64,000 nucleotides of DNA, taken from Streptomyces sp. NBC_00459. GTDB lineage: Bacteria > Actinomycetota > Actinomycetes > Streptomycetales > Streptomycetaceae. The DNA is taken from contig NZ_CP107903.1 in assembly GCF_036013955.1 (NCBI RefSeq), forward strand, positions 1,488,001 through 1,552,000, given 5' to 3'. Made by a program: the position numbers and the translations under genes. The notes under the pieces were generated by a model. It worked only from the letters and a program-made list of their open reading frames with translations. It ran no database searches and was not told the DNA's origin. Shown here one piece after another: positions 54,570-63,645 of this stretch; position 1 is the stretch's first letter; the number at the start of each line of letters is the position of its first letter.

Positions 54570-55934
54570 TCAGCGCACGCCCACCGCCGTGAGCGCGGCG
54601 AGCTGCGCGGCGGTCGGCCGTGCCGGGAAGTACAGGTAGCAGACGCCGCCGGTGCCGGACACGACCTTGCCGGTGGCGTTGTACCGCTTGGTCCGCAGCC
54701 AGATGTTCTCGAACTCGCGCCGCGCGTAGACCCGTCGTACGGCCTGATTGGTCGCCGAGAACGGGTCGTTGGCGATCACGTCACCGTCGGCGGTGAAGCC
54801 GATCACGGTCATCAGATGGCCGGAGGTGCCGTAACCCGCCCCCGTCAGCTCGCCCTTGAGGAACGACTGGGACGTTATGGCCGGGATGCCGGCCGCGATC
54901 AGCGTCTCCAGGTCGGTGAGCGAGCCGAGCCGGGTGACCACGCCCTGCAGGTCCTTGTAGGTCGCCGCGTAGGCGGCGTTGAAGGGCCAGTTGCCGCAGC
55001 CGCCGTACTGGAAGTCGTAGGTGAAGCGGGCCGCGTGGCACACCTGCGGGTCGGCATAGGCCGGGTCGACCCAGGCCAGTTGGGCCGCCGTGGGCTTCCG
55101 GCCCCAGTACTCGATGATCATCTGCGAGGACGTGGGGCTGCACCAGGCCTCGCCTCCGTTGTCGTACTCGGGGTACTGGCCGCTGTGGATCTCCTGCGAG
55201 TAGCGCGGGACGATCAGCTCCCCGGCCGGTCCGGGCGTCGAGGCGGGGACGGTGAAGCGGTCCGGGACGTCGGAGGCCATCGCGCCGAGCCGCCAGACCG
55301 TGGGCGTGGCCGTGGTGCCGGGCCTGCGGTAGAGGGTCAGGCGCAGCCGGTACGAGACCAGGCGCAGACCCGTGGCCGGGTCGTCGATGGCGAAGGTGTC
55401 GGTCCAGACCGTGCTCCTGTCGTCGGTCTGGTCGTCGACGGAGGTCCGCTTGATGTCCTGGTCGCCGGAGGCCCAGCGGCCCATCACGTACCAGGGTGTG
55501 GCGGTGCCGTCGGAGTACGTGCCGGTCAGCTCGACCTGGAGCCAGGTCCCGGCCGGGGTGCGCGCGTTCCAGGAGGCGATGACCTCGGTGGCGGGCACCG
55601 CGGGCCGGTGCACGGGGGACGTCCAGGTCGCGTACTCCCAGGCCGCCGTCGTACCGGTGTGCGGATCGGTGTAGTCGACCTTGCCGGCCGGAGCACCGAT
55701 CTCGACCCCGGGCCGCGTGCCTGCGATCACACGGGTGCCCTTGGCCGTGCCCGCGCACCAGTCCACGGACGAGGTCCAGGCGCGGTTGTCGACGGGACGG
55801 GCGGAGTCGGCCGCCACCGCGTGGCCGGTCGCCTCCGGGGGGTCCGCCGCAGCCGGGCCGGCGCTGCTCGCGACGGCGGCGGCGACCGCCGCGGCGAGGA
55901 CTGTTCTGCGGGACGGCTCTTCGGCTCTGCTCAT
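54570..55934 (-). CDS. Secreted C39-like peptidase domain protein
   Basis: 454-aa protein with a twin-arginine-type leader (SRRTVLAAAVAAAVASS, residues 8-24). The N-terminal half (about 50-230) is beta-rich with WTSPVHRPAVPATEVIASWN and LRLTLYRRPG. The C-terminal half is a Peptidase_C39_2-like papain-fold domain with VPRYSQEIHSGQYPEYDNGG, AWCSPTSSQMIIEYWG (catalytic Cys), TSGHLMTVIGFTADGDVIAN (His) and NDPFS. It is exported folded, so a cell-envelope or extracellular peptidase role is likely; the substrate is unknown. Confidence 0.88.
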   Translation of the reverse strand: MSRAEEPSRRTVLAAAVAAAVASSAGPAAADPPEATGHAVAADSARPVDNRAWTSSVDWCAGTAKGTRVIAGTRPGVEIGAPAGKVDYTDPHTGTTAAWEYATWTSPVHRPAVPATEVIASWNARTPAGTWLQVELTGTYSDGTATPWYVMGRWASGDQDIKRTSVDDQTDDRSTVWTDTFAIDDPATGLRLVSYRLRLTLYRRPGTTATPTVWRLGAMASDVPDRFTVPASTPGPAGELIVPRYSQEIHSGQYPEYDNGGEAWCSPTSSQMIIEYWGRKPTAAQLAWVDPAYADPQVCHAARFTYDFQYGGCGNWPFNAAYAATYKDLQGVVTRLGSLTDLETLIAAGIPAITSQSFLKGELTGAGYGTSGHLMTVIGFTADGDVIANDPFSATNQAVRRVYARREFENIWLRTKRYNATGKVVSGTGGVCYLYFPARPTAAQLAALTAVGVR

Positions 55935-56108
55935 GGGCGGGTGACCCCCAGGTGTCCTAGGCGGGCGGGACAGTGCACGGCTGTGCGCCCACTATGGCCG
56001 CCGATGGCCTGCTCCTGCCAGCACTCAGGGCCGTGCCACGCCCACGAGTTTTGGTCTCGACCATTGGCGTCACCTGGGCGTCGGTGACGGCGGCGGCGGG
56101 CCACTCCC

Positions 56109-56114
56109 TAGAAT
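56109..56114 (+). promoter_or_regulatory. -10 element for the P-loop kinase gene
   Basis: TAGAAT 13 bp before ATG 56128, giving a transcription start only a few bases upstream of the start codon. The matching -35 is weak (GTGACG about 19 bp upstream). Confidence 0.45.
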
Positions 56115-56127
56115 GGCGCCTGGCAAT

Positions 56128-56781
56128 ATGTCCGAATCCCATCGCCCTCCGGGAACCGTCATCCACGACCTCGCACACACCCTGCGCCGACTGCCGCCAT
56201 CCTGTGGCCCGGTCCGACTGATCGCCGTCGACGGACACGCGGGGTCCGGGAAGACCACGTTCACCGGACGACTGGCCGCCGCTCTCGGCACAACGCCCGT
56301 GCTGCACCTCGACGACATCGCCACCCACGACGAGCTGTTCGAGTGGACACAACGTCTGGTCGGCCAGGTGATCGAGCCACTGGGGCGCGGCGCGACGGCC
56401 TCCTACGCCCCCTACGACTGGACGTCCCGGCGCTTCGGACCGCCCCGGATCCTGCCGGCCGCGCCCGTGGTGCTGGTGGAGGGGGTCGGGGCCGGACGGC
56501 GTGCGCTACGGCCGTTCCTGGCGCGGCTGTTGTGGATGGAGCTGGCGGACGAGGAGGCCTGGGCGCGCGGGCGGTCGCGGGACGGGGCGGAACAGAGCGA
56601 GTTCTGGGCCGAGTGGGTCGCCGCGGAACGGCGGCACTTCGCCGCAGACCCCTCGCGTCCGTTCGCCGACACATTGGTGCGGCAGTGCGGCGAGGGATAC
56701 GAGGTGCTCCCGGGGCCTGCCGGGATCGCTGGATCAGACCTGGATCTCACTCACCGTGACGGGCCGTCGGCTGTGTGCTGA
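56128..56781 (+). CDS. P-loop kinase, uridine kinase-like
   Basis: 217 aa from ATG 56128. An earlier in-frame ATG at 56113 lies inside a good -10 hexamer (TAGAAT, 56109-56114), so the nearly leaderless 56128 start is preferred. It has the nucleotide-kinase P-loop AVDGHAGSGKTTFTGRL, an Asp pair HLDDIATHDELFEW and the lid segment ARGRSRDGAEQSEFWAEWVA. Length and motifs resemble uridine kinase/phosphoribulokinase family proteins. The substrate is uncertain. Confidence 0.82.
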   Translation: MSESHRPPGTVIHDLAHTLRRLPPSCGPVRLIAVDGHAGSGKTTFTGRLAAALGTTPVLHLDDIATHDELFEWTQRLVGQVIEPLGRGATASYAPYDWTSRRFGPPRILPAAPVVLVEGVGAGRRALRPFLARLLWMELADEEAWARGRSRDGAEQSEFWAEWVAAERRHFAADPSRPFADTLVRQCGEGYEVLPGPAGIAGSDLDLTHRDGPSAVC

Positions 56782-57211
56782 ACTTGTGAAGACCCTTGTC
56801 GCGCAACTTGTCCGAGTGCTTCAACTCCGCTTGACCGGTGGGCCGTACAGGACTTACGTTCTCAATGCGCGGCCGTTCGTAGCCGCCCGCAGTCGCGAAG
56901 CCCCCGGTTGTTCCCCCGTGATCGGGGGCTTCGTTCTGCCCGCGGCCTGTTTTGCGGCCGCTCCGGGGCGCGATCCGCTCACCCTCGGTGACCGCGCCGT
57001 GTGCGCCCCATCTGCTCCCACCTCGTCAAACGGCCTGTGCGGCACCCTGCTGCGGGCACGTGAAGCGCAGGTACGATGCCCTCGGTGCGACTCGGACGGC
57101 TGCTCTGCGCACCGTTGCAACTCCCGTCCGCGGCACAGCGGTTCGACCAAGCTGCCGACGGGCACCGGCCCGTCGGAGAGGCAATCGGGGGCACGGTTTG
57201 TGGGGGACGTG
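56782..57211. other. Gap between kinase and AAA ATPase genes
   Basis: 430 bp with no supported gene. It contains a strong terminator hairpin at 56897-56932 and presumably the promoter of the AAA ATPase gene. No tRNA-like fold was recognised. Confidence 0.55.
56897..56932 (+). terminator. Terminator downstream of kinase gene
   Basis: Inverted repeat GAAGCCCCCG (56897-56906) / CGGGGGCTTC (56923-56932) followed by GTTCT. It is a stable stem with a 16-nt loop, about 115 bp after the kinase stop codon. Confidence 0.75.
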
Positions 57212-59077
57212 ATGGACTTCGGCACGCAGGGCCCCGAGGCCCCGGCCGACCTCGCCTGGATGCGAGGTGTGGACGCCTACACGATGGGCGCCTATCCGCA
57301 GGCGGAGGAGGAGTTCCGCACCGCGGTGCGGATGGATCCCGGGATGGCCGACGGCTGGCTCGGACTGCATGCGCTGCGCGTCGACACGACGACCGCGCTG
57401 CTACGGATGTTCCGGCACCGGGAGCGCTTCGGGGAGCAGCGCTCCCGGCACCGCCGGACCCTCAACTCCTGGTACTGGCTGGGCTGGTGGGTGCAGCCCG
57501 TGCTGGAAAGCCCACGCGATCTGCTGCTCGCACACGCCTCCCACTGGCTGGACGGCCGTCATGTGCCGGAACTGGACCGGGCGTTGGCCGGTCTGCCGCC
57601 GGTGGACACCGACCCCCAGGTCCGTTTCCTGCACGCGTGCCGCGCCTATCTCGTCAAGGACTGGGAGCAACTGGTTCGGCACACCGACCCGTTGATCAAC
57701 GACGCGATGCTGGGCATCGAGGCGGGTCTGTTCGGCGGGATGGCCCGGGTGCGCCTGGAGATGTACGGGCAGGCGGAGCCGCTGCTGTCGGCGGCCCTGA
57801 TGCGATGTCGCAGCGAGCAGCCGCAGCGCAAGGAGCTGCGGTACTGGCTGGCGCGGGCCCACGAGGGTACGGGCCGCTCGGCGGCGGCCCTCCCCCTCTA
57901 CCGGGCGGTGCACCGCGTGGACGCCGCCTTCATGGACACGTCGGCACGGCTCGCCGCGATCTCCGAGGGCGACGGGTACGACGAGGCGGCCGACCTCGCG
58001 GCCATAACGCTCAGCGGGATCGGACAGGAGCTGCTGGAGAGCCCGGACGGCATCGATCCCCTGTTCGGCGGCGAGGGCCGCGACCTGAAGCTCTCGGAGC
58101 CCGAACTCCCGCCTCCCGGAAGCCCGTTGCCGTCGGCGACCGACTCGGTGCGTGAGAAGGCCGCCCTTCCGGTGCAGCCGCTGCCGACCGGCCCGACCGA
58201 TCCCGCGCTGCTTGAGGAGGCACTCGCCCAGCTGGAGTGCATGGTGGGCCTGGAACCGGTGAAGCGCCAGGTGAAGGCGCTCTCCGCCCAGCTGAACATG
58301 GCGCGGCTGCGGACGGGGCAGGGACTGCCGGTACAGCCGCCGAAGCGGCACTTCGTCTTCTCGGGCCCGTCGGGCACCGGCAAGACGACAGTGGCGCGCA
58401 TCCTCGGCCGGGTGTTCTACGCGCTCGGGCTGCTCGGCGGCGACCATCTGGTCGAGGCGCAGCGGGCGGACCTGGTCGGCGAGTATCTCGGCCAGACCGC
58501 GGTGAAGGCCAACGAGCTGATCGACTCCGCGATCGGGGGCGTCCTGTTCGTGGACGAGGCGTACTCGCTGTCCAACTCCGGGTACGGCAAGGGCGACGCA
58601 TACGGCGACGAGGCCCTGCAGGTGCTGCTGAAGCGGGCCGAGGACAACCGGGACCACCTGGTGGTGATCCTGGCCGGCTATCCGGAGGGCATGGACCGGC
58701 TCCTCGCCGCCAACCCCGGGCTGTCGTCCCGCTTCACGACCCGCGTCGACTTCCCCTCGTACCGCCCGCTCGAACTCACCTCCATCGGAGAGGTGCTGGC
58801 GGCGGAGAACGGTGACGTGTGGGACGAGGAGGCACTGGACGAGTTGCGCTCGATCGCCGGGCACGTGGTGGACCAGGGGTGGATCGACGAGCTGGGCAAC
58901 GGGCGATTCCTGCGGACGTTGTACGAGAAGAGCTGTGCGTATCGGGATCTGCGGCTGTCGGTGTATCCCGGGATGCTGACGCGGGACGACTTGTCGACTT
59001 TGCGGCTGCCGGATCTTATGCAGGCGTACGGGGAGGTCCTGTCGGGGCGGGGGCCACAGGATCCGTCGGCCCCCTGA
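57212..59077 (+). CDS. EccA/CbxX-type AAA+ ATPase with TPR-like N-terminus
   Basis: 621 aa from ATG 57212 behind GGGGGA; GTG 57209 directly before it is also possible. The N-terminal 300 residues are TPR-like helical repeats (GAYPQAEEEFRTAVRMDPGM, LHACRAYLVKDWEQLVRHTD). The C-terminal CbxX/CfqX AAA+ module has ALAQLECMVGLEPVKRQVKA, Walker A GPSGTGKT (K391), Walker B GGVLFVDEAYSLS (445-453) and sensor/Arg-finger region ANPGLSSRFTTRVDFPSYRP. The two-part layout equals type VII secretion EccA. No other ESX gene is nearby, so it may act in trans or in another remodelling job. Confidence 0.88.
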   Translation: MDFGTQGPEAPADLAWMRGVDAYTMGAYPQAEEEFRTAVRMDPGMADGWLGLHALRVDTTTALLRMFRHRERFGEQRSRHRRTLNSWYWLGWWVQPVLESPRDLLLAHASHWLDGRHVPELDRALAGLPPVDTDPQVRFLHACRAYLVKDWEQLVRHTDPLINDAMLGIEAGLFGGMARVRLEMYGQAEPLLSAALMRCRSEQPQRKELRYWLARAHEGTGRSAAALPLYRAVHRVDAAFMDTSARLAAISEGDGYDEAADLAAITLSGIGQELLESPDGIDPLFGGEGRDLKLSEPELPPPGSPLPSATDSVREKAALPVQPLPTGPTDPALLEEALAQLECMVGLEPVKRQVKALSAQLNMARLRTGQGLPVQPPKRHFVFSGPSGTGKTTVARILGRVFYALGLLGGDHLVEAQRADLVGEYLGQTAVKANELIDSAIGGVLFVDEAYSLSNSGYGKGDAYGDEALQVLLKRAEDNRDHLVVILAGYPEGMDRLLAANPGLSSRFTTRVDFPSYRPLELTSIGEVLAAENGDVWDEEALDELRSIAGHVVDQGWIDELGNGRFLRTLYEKSCAYRDLRLSVYPGMLTRDDLSTLRLPDLMQAYGEVLSGRGPQDPSAP

Positions 59078-59156
59078 CCGGCTCCGGGCGCCTTGAGTTC
59101 GGCGCCCGGAGCCGGTACTGGGGCCGGGGTGGGTCGGACGGGCGCGGAGCGCCCTC

Positions 59157-59186
59157 CTAGGGGCGCGGGGAACTGCGCGACCAGCC
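59157..59186 (+). repeat. Dispersed intergenic repeat, copy 3
   Basis: 30-bp copy identical to the reverse complement of 19691-19720. It lies in the gap between the convergent AAA ATPase and CNNM genes. The second hairpin arm seen at copy 1 is absent. Confidence 0.85.
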
Positions 59187-59230
59187 CTCACCGGGCCCGC
59201 AGCCGAAGCACCCGCCCAACAGCGGAGCGT

Positions 59231-60328
59231 TCAGCTCGCCAGCACCTCCTTCTGCGCCTCCTTCTGCGCCTCCGCCCTGGGCTCCGTCACCTTCGGCACC
59301 GGAGGTGACTGACGGTGGGCCGGGTCGCGCACCTCCCCCACCAACAGCTCCAGTACGTCCTCCATCGCGACCAGGCCGATCACCCGGCCCGAACCGTCCG
59401 CGACCTGGGCCAGGTGCGTCGCCGCCCGGCGCATCACCGTCAGGGCGTCGTCCAGCGGGAGTTCGGAGCGCAGTGTCGTCATGGAGCGCCAGATGTGCTG
59501 CGGCACCGCCCGTTCCGACTCCTCCAGGTCCAGTACGTCCTTCACGTGCAGATAGCCCATGAAGGCGCCGTTGTCCGCCACCACCGGGAACCGGGAGTAG
59601 CCGGTGCGGGCGGTGAGGGCGACGACCTGGCCCGGGGTGACCGACGGGCCCACCGTCACCAGGGACTCGCGGTCGAGGAGGACGTCGGTGACCGGGCGGG
59701 AGCCCAGTTCCAGCGCGTCCTCCAGGCGTTCCTGCTCACCGGGGTCGAGCAGTCCGGCCTGGCCGGCGTCCTCCACCAGGCGGTTGAGCTGTTCGCTGGT
59801 GAAGACCGCCTCGACCTCGTCCTTGGGGTCGACGCGGAAGAGCCTCAGGACGAGTCGGGCACAGGCGCCCAGGCCCACCGTGACCGGCCCGCACACACGG
59901 GCGAAGGCGACGAGGCCCGGGCTCAGCCACAGCGCGGTCTTCTCGGGCGCCGCCATCGCCAGGTTCTTCGGGAGCATCTCCCCGACGACCAGGTGGAGGA
60001 AGACCACGGCAGCGAGCGCGATCACGTAACCCAGCGGGTGGATCATGCCCTCGGGCAGGTGGACCGCCTCGAAGACCGGTTCCAGCAGGTGGGCCACGGT
60101 CGGTTCGGCGACCGCGCCGAGGGTCAGCGAGCAGACGGTGATGCCGAACTGGGCGGCGGCCATCATCTGCGGCAGCCGCTCCAGGCCGTACAGCACCTGG
60201 CGGGCCCGCGCCGTGCCCAGCGGCTCGATCTGGCTTCGGCGGACGGAGACGAGGGCGAACTCGGCTCCCACGAAGAAGCCGTTGGCGAGCACGAGGAGAA
60301 GGGCGAAGAGGAGTTGGAGGACGCTCAT
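59231..60328 (-). CDS. CNNM/CBS-domain membrane protein (hemolysin C-like), short form
   Basis: 365 aa. The CNNM (DUF21) domain with about four TM segments starts LLFALLLVLANGFFVGAEFA and includes LHLVVGEMLPKNLAMAAPEK. A CBS pair follows (DVLLDRESLVTVGPSVTPGQ, RVIGLVAMEDVLELLVGEV). The C-terminal CorC_HlyC domain is missing, and the protein ends in a short Glu/Lys tail. Likely divalent-cation (Mg2+/Co2+) efflux or homeostasis. Its start overlaps the stop of the longer paralogue (ATGA). Confidence 0.9.
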   Translation of the reverse strand: MSVLQLLFALLLVLANGFFVGAEFALVSVRRSQIEPLGTARARQVLYGLERLPQMMAAAQFGITVCSLTLGAVAEPTVAHLLEPVFEAVHLPEGMIHPLGYVIALAAVVFLHLVVGEMLPKNLAMAAPEKTALWLSPGLVAFARVCGPVTVGLGACARLVLRLFRVDPKDEVEAVFTSEQLNRLVEDAGQAGLLDPGEQERLEDALELGSRPVTDVLLDRESLVTVGPSVTPGQVVALTARTGYSRFPVVADNGAFMGYLHVKDVLDLEESERAVPQHIWRSMTTLRSELPLDDALTVMRRAATHLAQVADGSGRVIGLVAMEDVLELLVGEVRDPAHRQSPPVPKVTEPRAEAQKEAQKEVLAS

Positions 60329-61677
60329 CGGGCCGCCTCCACCGCGAGGTCAGCTGTCTTCGTACTGCCCTCTGCCCTGATCAGGCGTACCCGCTCGGCC
60401 CGGTAGTGGCCGACCTGGCGGACCGACAGACGCCAGCCCGGCAGTTCGGCCCTGTCGCCGGGGACCGGGATCCGGCCCAGCAGGTCGGCGACGAGGCCGG
60501 CGACCGTCTCGTACGGTCCCTCCGGCACGTCGAGGCCTATGCGCTGGAGGATGTCGACACGGCAGCTGCCGTCGGCGTCCCAGGCGGGGCGGCCGTCCTC
60601 GGGCGGGGCGGCGGCGAGTTCGGTCGGTTCGTTGAGCACGTCGTCGTGCTCGTCGTGGACCTCGCCGACGAGTTCCTCGACGATGTCCTCCAGGGTGACC
60701 ACGCCCGCCGTGCCGCCGTACTCGTCGACGACGACGGCGATGGGCTGCTGGCTGCGCAGCAGTTCGAGCAGCGGCTGCACGGGGAGCGTCTCGGGGACCA
60801 GCAGCGGTGACTTGGCGATCCGCCCGACCGGTGTGCGCAGCCGCTCCCCCGCGGGCACCGCGAGGGCGTCCTTGAGATGGGCCATGCCGACGATCTCGTC
60901 GATCCGCTCCCGGTAGACGGGGAAGCGGGACAGGCCGGTGGCCCGGGTCAGGTTGACGACGTCCTCGGCGGTGGCCGACGACTGCAGTGCGCTGACCCGC
61001 ACGCGCGGGGTCATCACGTGCTGCGCGGTCAGCTCGCCCAGCGACAGTGTCCGTACGAAGAGGTCCGCGGTGTCCTGTTCCAGCGTGCCGGCCTGGGCCG
61101 AGTGCCGGGCCAGGGAGACCAGCTCGCCGGGGGTGCGGGCCGAGGCCAGTTCCGCGGTGGGTTCGACGCCCAGAGCGCGGACCAGGCGGTTGGCCACCGC
61201 GTTGAGCCCGGCGATCACCGGGCGGAAGAGGCGGGAGAAGGCGTGCTGCGGGCCGGCCACGAAGCGGGCGACCTGCAGCGGCCTGGAGACCGCCCAGTTC
61301 TTGGGCACGAGTTCGCCGATCACCATCTGCACGGCCGAGGCCAGCAGCATGCCGACGACCACCGAGACGGTGGGGACGACCCCTTCGGGCAGGCCGATCG
61401 CGGTGAACGGGCCGTGCAGCAGCTCAGCGAGCGCCGGCTCGGCGAGCATGCCGACGACGAGCGAGGTGATGGTGATGCCGAGCTGGGTGCCGGAGAGCTG
61501 GAAGGAGAGCTCCTTGAGGGACTCGACGACCGTACGGGCCCGTCGGTCGCCCTCGGCGGCGGCCTTCTCGGCGTCCGGCCGCTCGACCGTGACGAGGCCG
61601 AACTCGGCCGCCACGAAGAAGCCGTTGGCCAGGATCAGCAGGAATGCCGCGGCGAGAAGCAGCAGGGGGGTGGTCAT
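60325..61677 (-). CDS. CNNM/CBS/CorC membrane protein (hemolysin C-like), long form
   Basis: 450 aa. CNNM domain (LLLAAAFLLILANGFFVAAE, QMVIGELVPKNWAVSRPLQV), CBS pair (HVMTPRVRVSALQSSATAED, PIAVVVDEYGGTAGVVTLED) and full CorC_HlyC domain (DGSCRVDILQRIGLDVPEGP...VPGDRAELPGWRLSVRQVG). It is a paralogue of the following gene and coupled to it. The pair probably forms a heteromeric cation transporter. Confidence 0.92.
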   Translation of the reverse strand: MTTPLLLLAAAFLLILANGFFVAAEFGLVTVERPDAEKAAAEGDRRARTVVESLKELSFQLSGTQLGITITSLVVGMLAEPALAELLHGPFTAIGLPEGVVPTVSVVVGMLLASAVQMVIGELVPKNWAVSRPLQVARFVAGPQHAFSRLFRPVIAGLNAVANRLVRALGVEPTAELASARTPGELVSLARHSAQAGTLEQDTADLFVRTLSLGELTAQHVMTPRVRVSALQSSATAEDVVNLTRATGLSRFPVYRERIDEIVGMAHLKDALAVPAGERLRTPVGRIAKSPLLVPETLPVQPLLELLRSQQPIAVVVDEYGGTAGVVTLEDIVEELVGEVHDEHDDVLNEPTELAAAPPEDGRPAWDADGSCRVDILQRIGLDVPEGPYETVAGLVADLLGRIPVPGDRAELPGWRLSVRQVGHYRAERVRLIRAEGSTKTADLAVEAAR

Positions 61678-61800
61678 GATGCCGCCGCCTCGATATGTCG
61701 GGAGGGGGCGGCGCAGGTACTACAGGACGATCCGTCCATCGCTGGAGGGAGTCACTCCTCGGGTAGCAGGGGGCCTCTGAAGACCGGGGGGAACATCAGT

Positions 61801-61828
61801 GGCGGAGGCGCGCGAAAACGCCTCCGCC
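61801..61828 (-). terminator. Terminator after PH-domain gene
   Basis: Perfect 10-bp arms GGCGGAGGCG (61801-61810) and CGCCTCCGCC (61819-61828) with an 8-nt A-rich loop, between the minus-strand membrane-protein stop (61879) and the CNNM gene start (61677). It separates the two transcription units. Confidence 0.78.
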
Positions 61829-61878
61829 AACAGATTAATCAAGACATGGGCCTGTGCGGCAGGGTGGACGGCCCTGAG

Positions 61879-62385
61879 TCAGCCCTGATCTTGCTCGGGG
61901 GCACCGGCGGACCGCGCCTCGGTGAGCGCGCGCAGGGTGCGTGCGTCCTCGATGGCGCGCTGTTTGGCGATGCCCGGCTGGATGCCGAGCGCGGGCAGAC
62001 TCGTACCGTCGCTGAGGTCGAGGAACACCCAGGGGTCGCCCGGACGGAGGTTCACCCGGAGGATCTCCGCCCAGTCCAGACGCCTCTTGCTCGCGATGTT
62101 GACGACGGTGACCCCGGACTCGTCGGCGACCACCTTCGGCCGGGACAGGAGCAGGAGTACGGAGGCCAGCAGGGCGCCGGTGAAGACGAAGCTGAGGCGC
62201 TCGCCGGGGCTGAGCGTCTCCAGGAGCAGCGCGATCGTCGTGATGACGACGAAGATCGCGATACCGGCGGTGGCCAGCACGGCCCGGGTACGGCCCGGCC
62301 GGAAAGTGACGGGCAGCGCGGGCAGCGCCGCCGGTACGGGTGCGGTGGGCGGATCCTGCATCGGTGTACGGTCCCTGTCGCTCAC
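61879..62385 (-). CDS. PH-domain (bPH) membrane protein
   Basis: 168-aa protein. A Pro-rich N-terminus is followed by two TM helices (VLATAGIAIFVVITTIALLL and FVFTGALLASVLLLL) and a bacterial PH-like domain (VVADESGVTVVNIASKRRLD, WAEILRVNLRPGDPWVFLDL, DGTSLPALGIQ). A neighbour of hisG in many actinobacteria, it starts 22 bp after the hisG stop. Function is unknown. Confidence 0.87.
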   Translation of the reverse strand: MSDRDRTPMQDPPTAPVPAALPALPVTFRPGRTRAVLATAGIAIFVVITTIALLLETLSPGERLSFVFTGALLASVLLLLSRPKVVADESGVTVVNIASKRRLDWAEILRVNLRPGDPWVFLDLSDGTSLPALGIQPGIAKQRAIEDARTLRALTEARSAGAPEQDQG

Positions 62386-62407
62386 GGTGTCGGTCGCTTC
62401 CCGTGCA

Positions 62408-63265
62408 TCAGAGGCGGCAGGCGTGAATGGCCGTGGTCAGGATGGCCCGCGCGCCGATGTCGTACAGATCGTCCATGATCCGCTGGGCCTCCTTGGACGG
62501 GACCATCGCGCGGACGGCGACCCAGCCCTCGTTGTGCAGCGGCGAGACGGTCGGCGACTCCAGACCGGGTGTCAGGGCGACGGCCTTCTCCAGCTGCTCG
62601 ACCCGGCAGTCGTAGTCCATCATCACGTACGTCCGGGCGACCAGGACGCCCTGGAGGCGGCGCAGGAACTGCTGGACCTTCGGTTCGGCGGTGTCCTCGG
62701 TCTCCGCACCGACCCGGCGGATGACGATCGCCTCGGACTTCATGATGGGCTCGCCGAACACCTCCAGGCCCGCGTTGCGCAGTGAGGTGCCGGTCTCGAC
62801 GACGTCCGCGATGACCTCGGCGACGCCGAGTTCGATCGCGGTCTCGACGGCACCGTCGAGGTGGACGACGGAGGCGTCGACGCCGTGGTCGGCGAGGTGC
62901 TTGGCGACGATCCCCTCGTACGAGGTGGCGACGGTCAGACCGGCCAGGTCCTCGATACCGGCCGCGGTGCCGGGCTTGCCGGCGAAGCGGAAGGTGGAGC
63001 GGGCGAAGCCGAGCGGGAGGATCTCCTCCGCGTTGGCCCCGGAGTCGATGAGCAGGTCGCGACCGGTGATGCCGATGTCGAGGCGGCCGGAGGAGACGTA
63101 GATCGCGATGTCGCGGGGGCGGAGGTAGAAGAACTCGACCTCGTTCTCCGGGTCGACGATCCGCAGTTCCTTGGACTCGCGGCGCTGCTGGTAGCCGGCC
63201 TCATGCAGCATCGCCGACGCAGGGCCTGAGAGGGAACCCTTGTTGGGGACGGCGATGCGCAGCAT
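62408..63265 (-). CDS. hisG: ATP phosphoribosyltransferase
   Basis: First enzyme of histidine biosynthesis, condensing ATP and PRPP to phosphoribosyl-ATP. 285 aa from ATG 63265 behind AAGGAAG; this is the long HisG_L form with its C-terminal ACT-like allosteric domain. Motifs are MLRIAVPNKGSLSGPA, DIGITGRDLLIDSGANAEEI, DLAGLTVATSYEGIVAKHLA and the PRPP loop EVIADVVETGTSLRNAGLEV. The C-terminal VSPLHNEGWVAVRAMVPS belongs to the regulatory domain, which allows histidine feedback inhibition. The upstream open frame to 63466 is not coding. Confidence 0.96.
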   Translation of the reverse strand: MLRIAVPNKGSLSGPASAMLHEAGYQQRRESKELRIVDPENEVEFFYLRPRDIAIYVSSGRLDIGITGRDLLIDSGANAEEILPLGFARSTFRFAGKPGTAAGIEDLAGLTVATSYEGIVAKHLADHGVDASVVHLDGAVETAIELGVAEVIADVVETGTSLRNAGLEVFGEPIMKSEAIVIRRVGAETEDTAEPKVQQFLRRLQGVLVARTYVMMDYDCRVEQLEKAVALTPGLESPTVSPLHNEGWVAVRAMVPSKEAQRIMDDLYDIGARAILTTAIHACRL

Positions 63266-63339
63266 GGGGTCGGCTTCCTTTGCGTGAGATGCGTGGAACG
63301 GTGGACGTGACAAGTGGTGCGTTACCGGTCGGACGAGGC

Positions 63340-63612
63340 TTACAGGTGGGCGTACACGTCGTCCAGCGAGATTCCGCGGGCGACCATCATCACCTGTACG
63401 TGGTAGAGCAGCTGCGAGATCTCCTCGGCGGCTGCTTCCTTGCCCTCGTACTCGGCGGCCATCCATACCTCGGCGGCCTCTTCTACGACCTTCTTGCCGA
63501 TGGCATGGACACCCTTGCCGACCAGTTCCGCGGTGCGGGAGGTGGCGGGATCGCCCGTGGCGGCCTTGTGCTGGAGCTCGGCGAAGAGCTCCTCGAACGT
63601 CTTATTGGACAT
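63340..63612 (-). CDS. hisE: Phosphoribosyl-ATP pyrophosphatase
   Basis: 90-aa MazG-like enzyme, second step of histidine biosynthesis, hydrolysing PR-ATP to PR-AMP. It contains [40 protein letters not shown] (metal-binding ExxE-type motif) and [20 protein letters not shown]. It is the usual length and a separate HisE, not a HisIE fusion. It lies 74 bp upstream of hisG and downstream of ribH, the standard actinobacterial ribH-hisE-hisG order. Confidence 0.96.
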   Translation of the reverse strand: MSNKTFEELFAELQHKAATGDPATSRTAELVGKGVHAIGKKVVEEAAEVWMAAEYEGKEAAAEEISQLLYHVQVMMVARGISLDDVYAHL

Positions 63613-63645
63613 GATGGCCCCACATTACGTGGTGAGGAGGGCTCC

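Noticed and set aside
56782..56896. Possible tRNA or small RNA before the terminator at 56897
   Set aside because: No cloverleaf, T-loop or CCA-type end could be built; only the terminator is supported.
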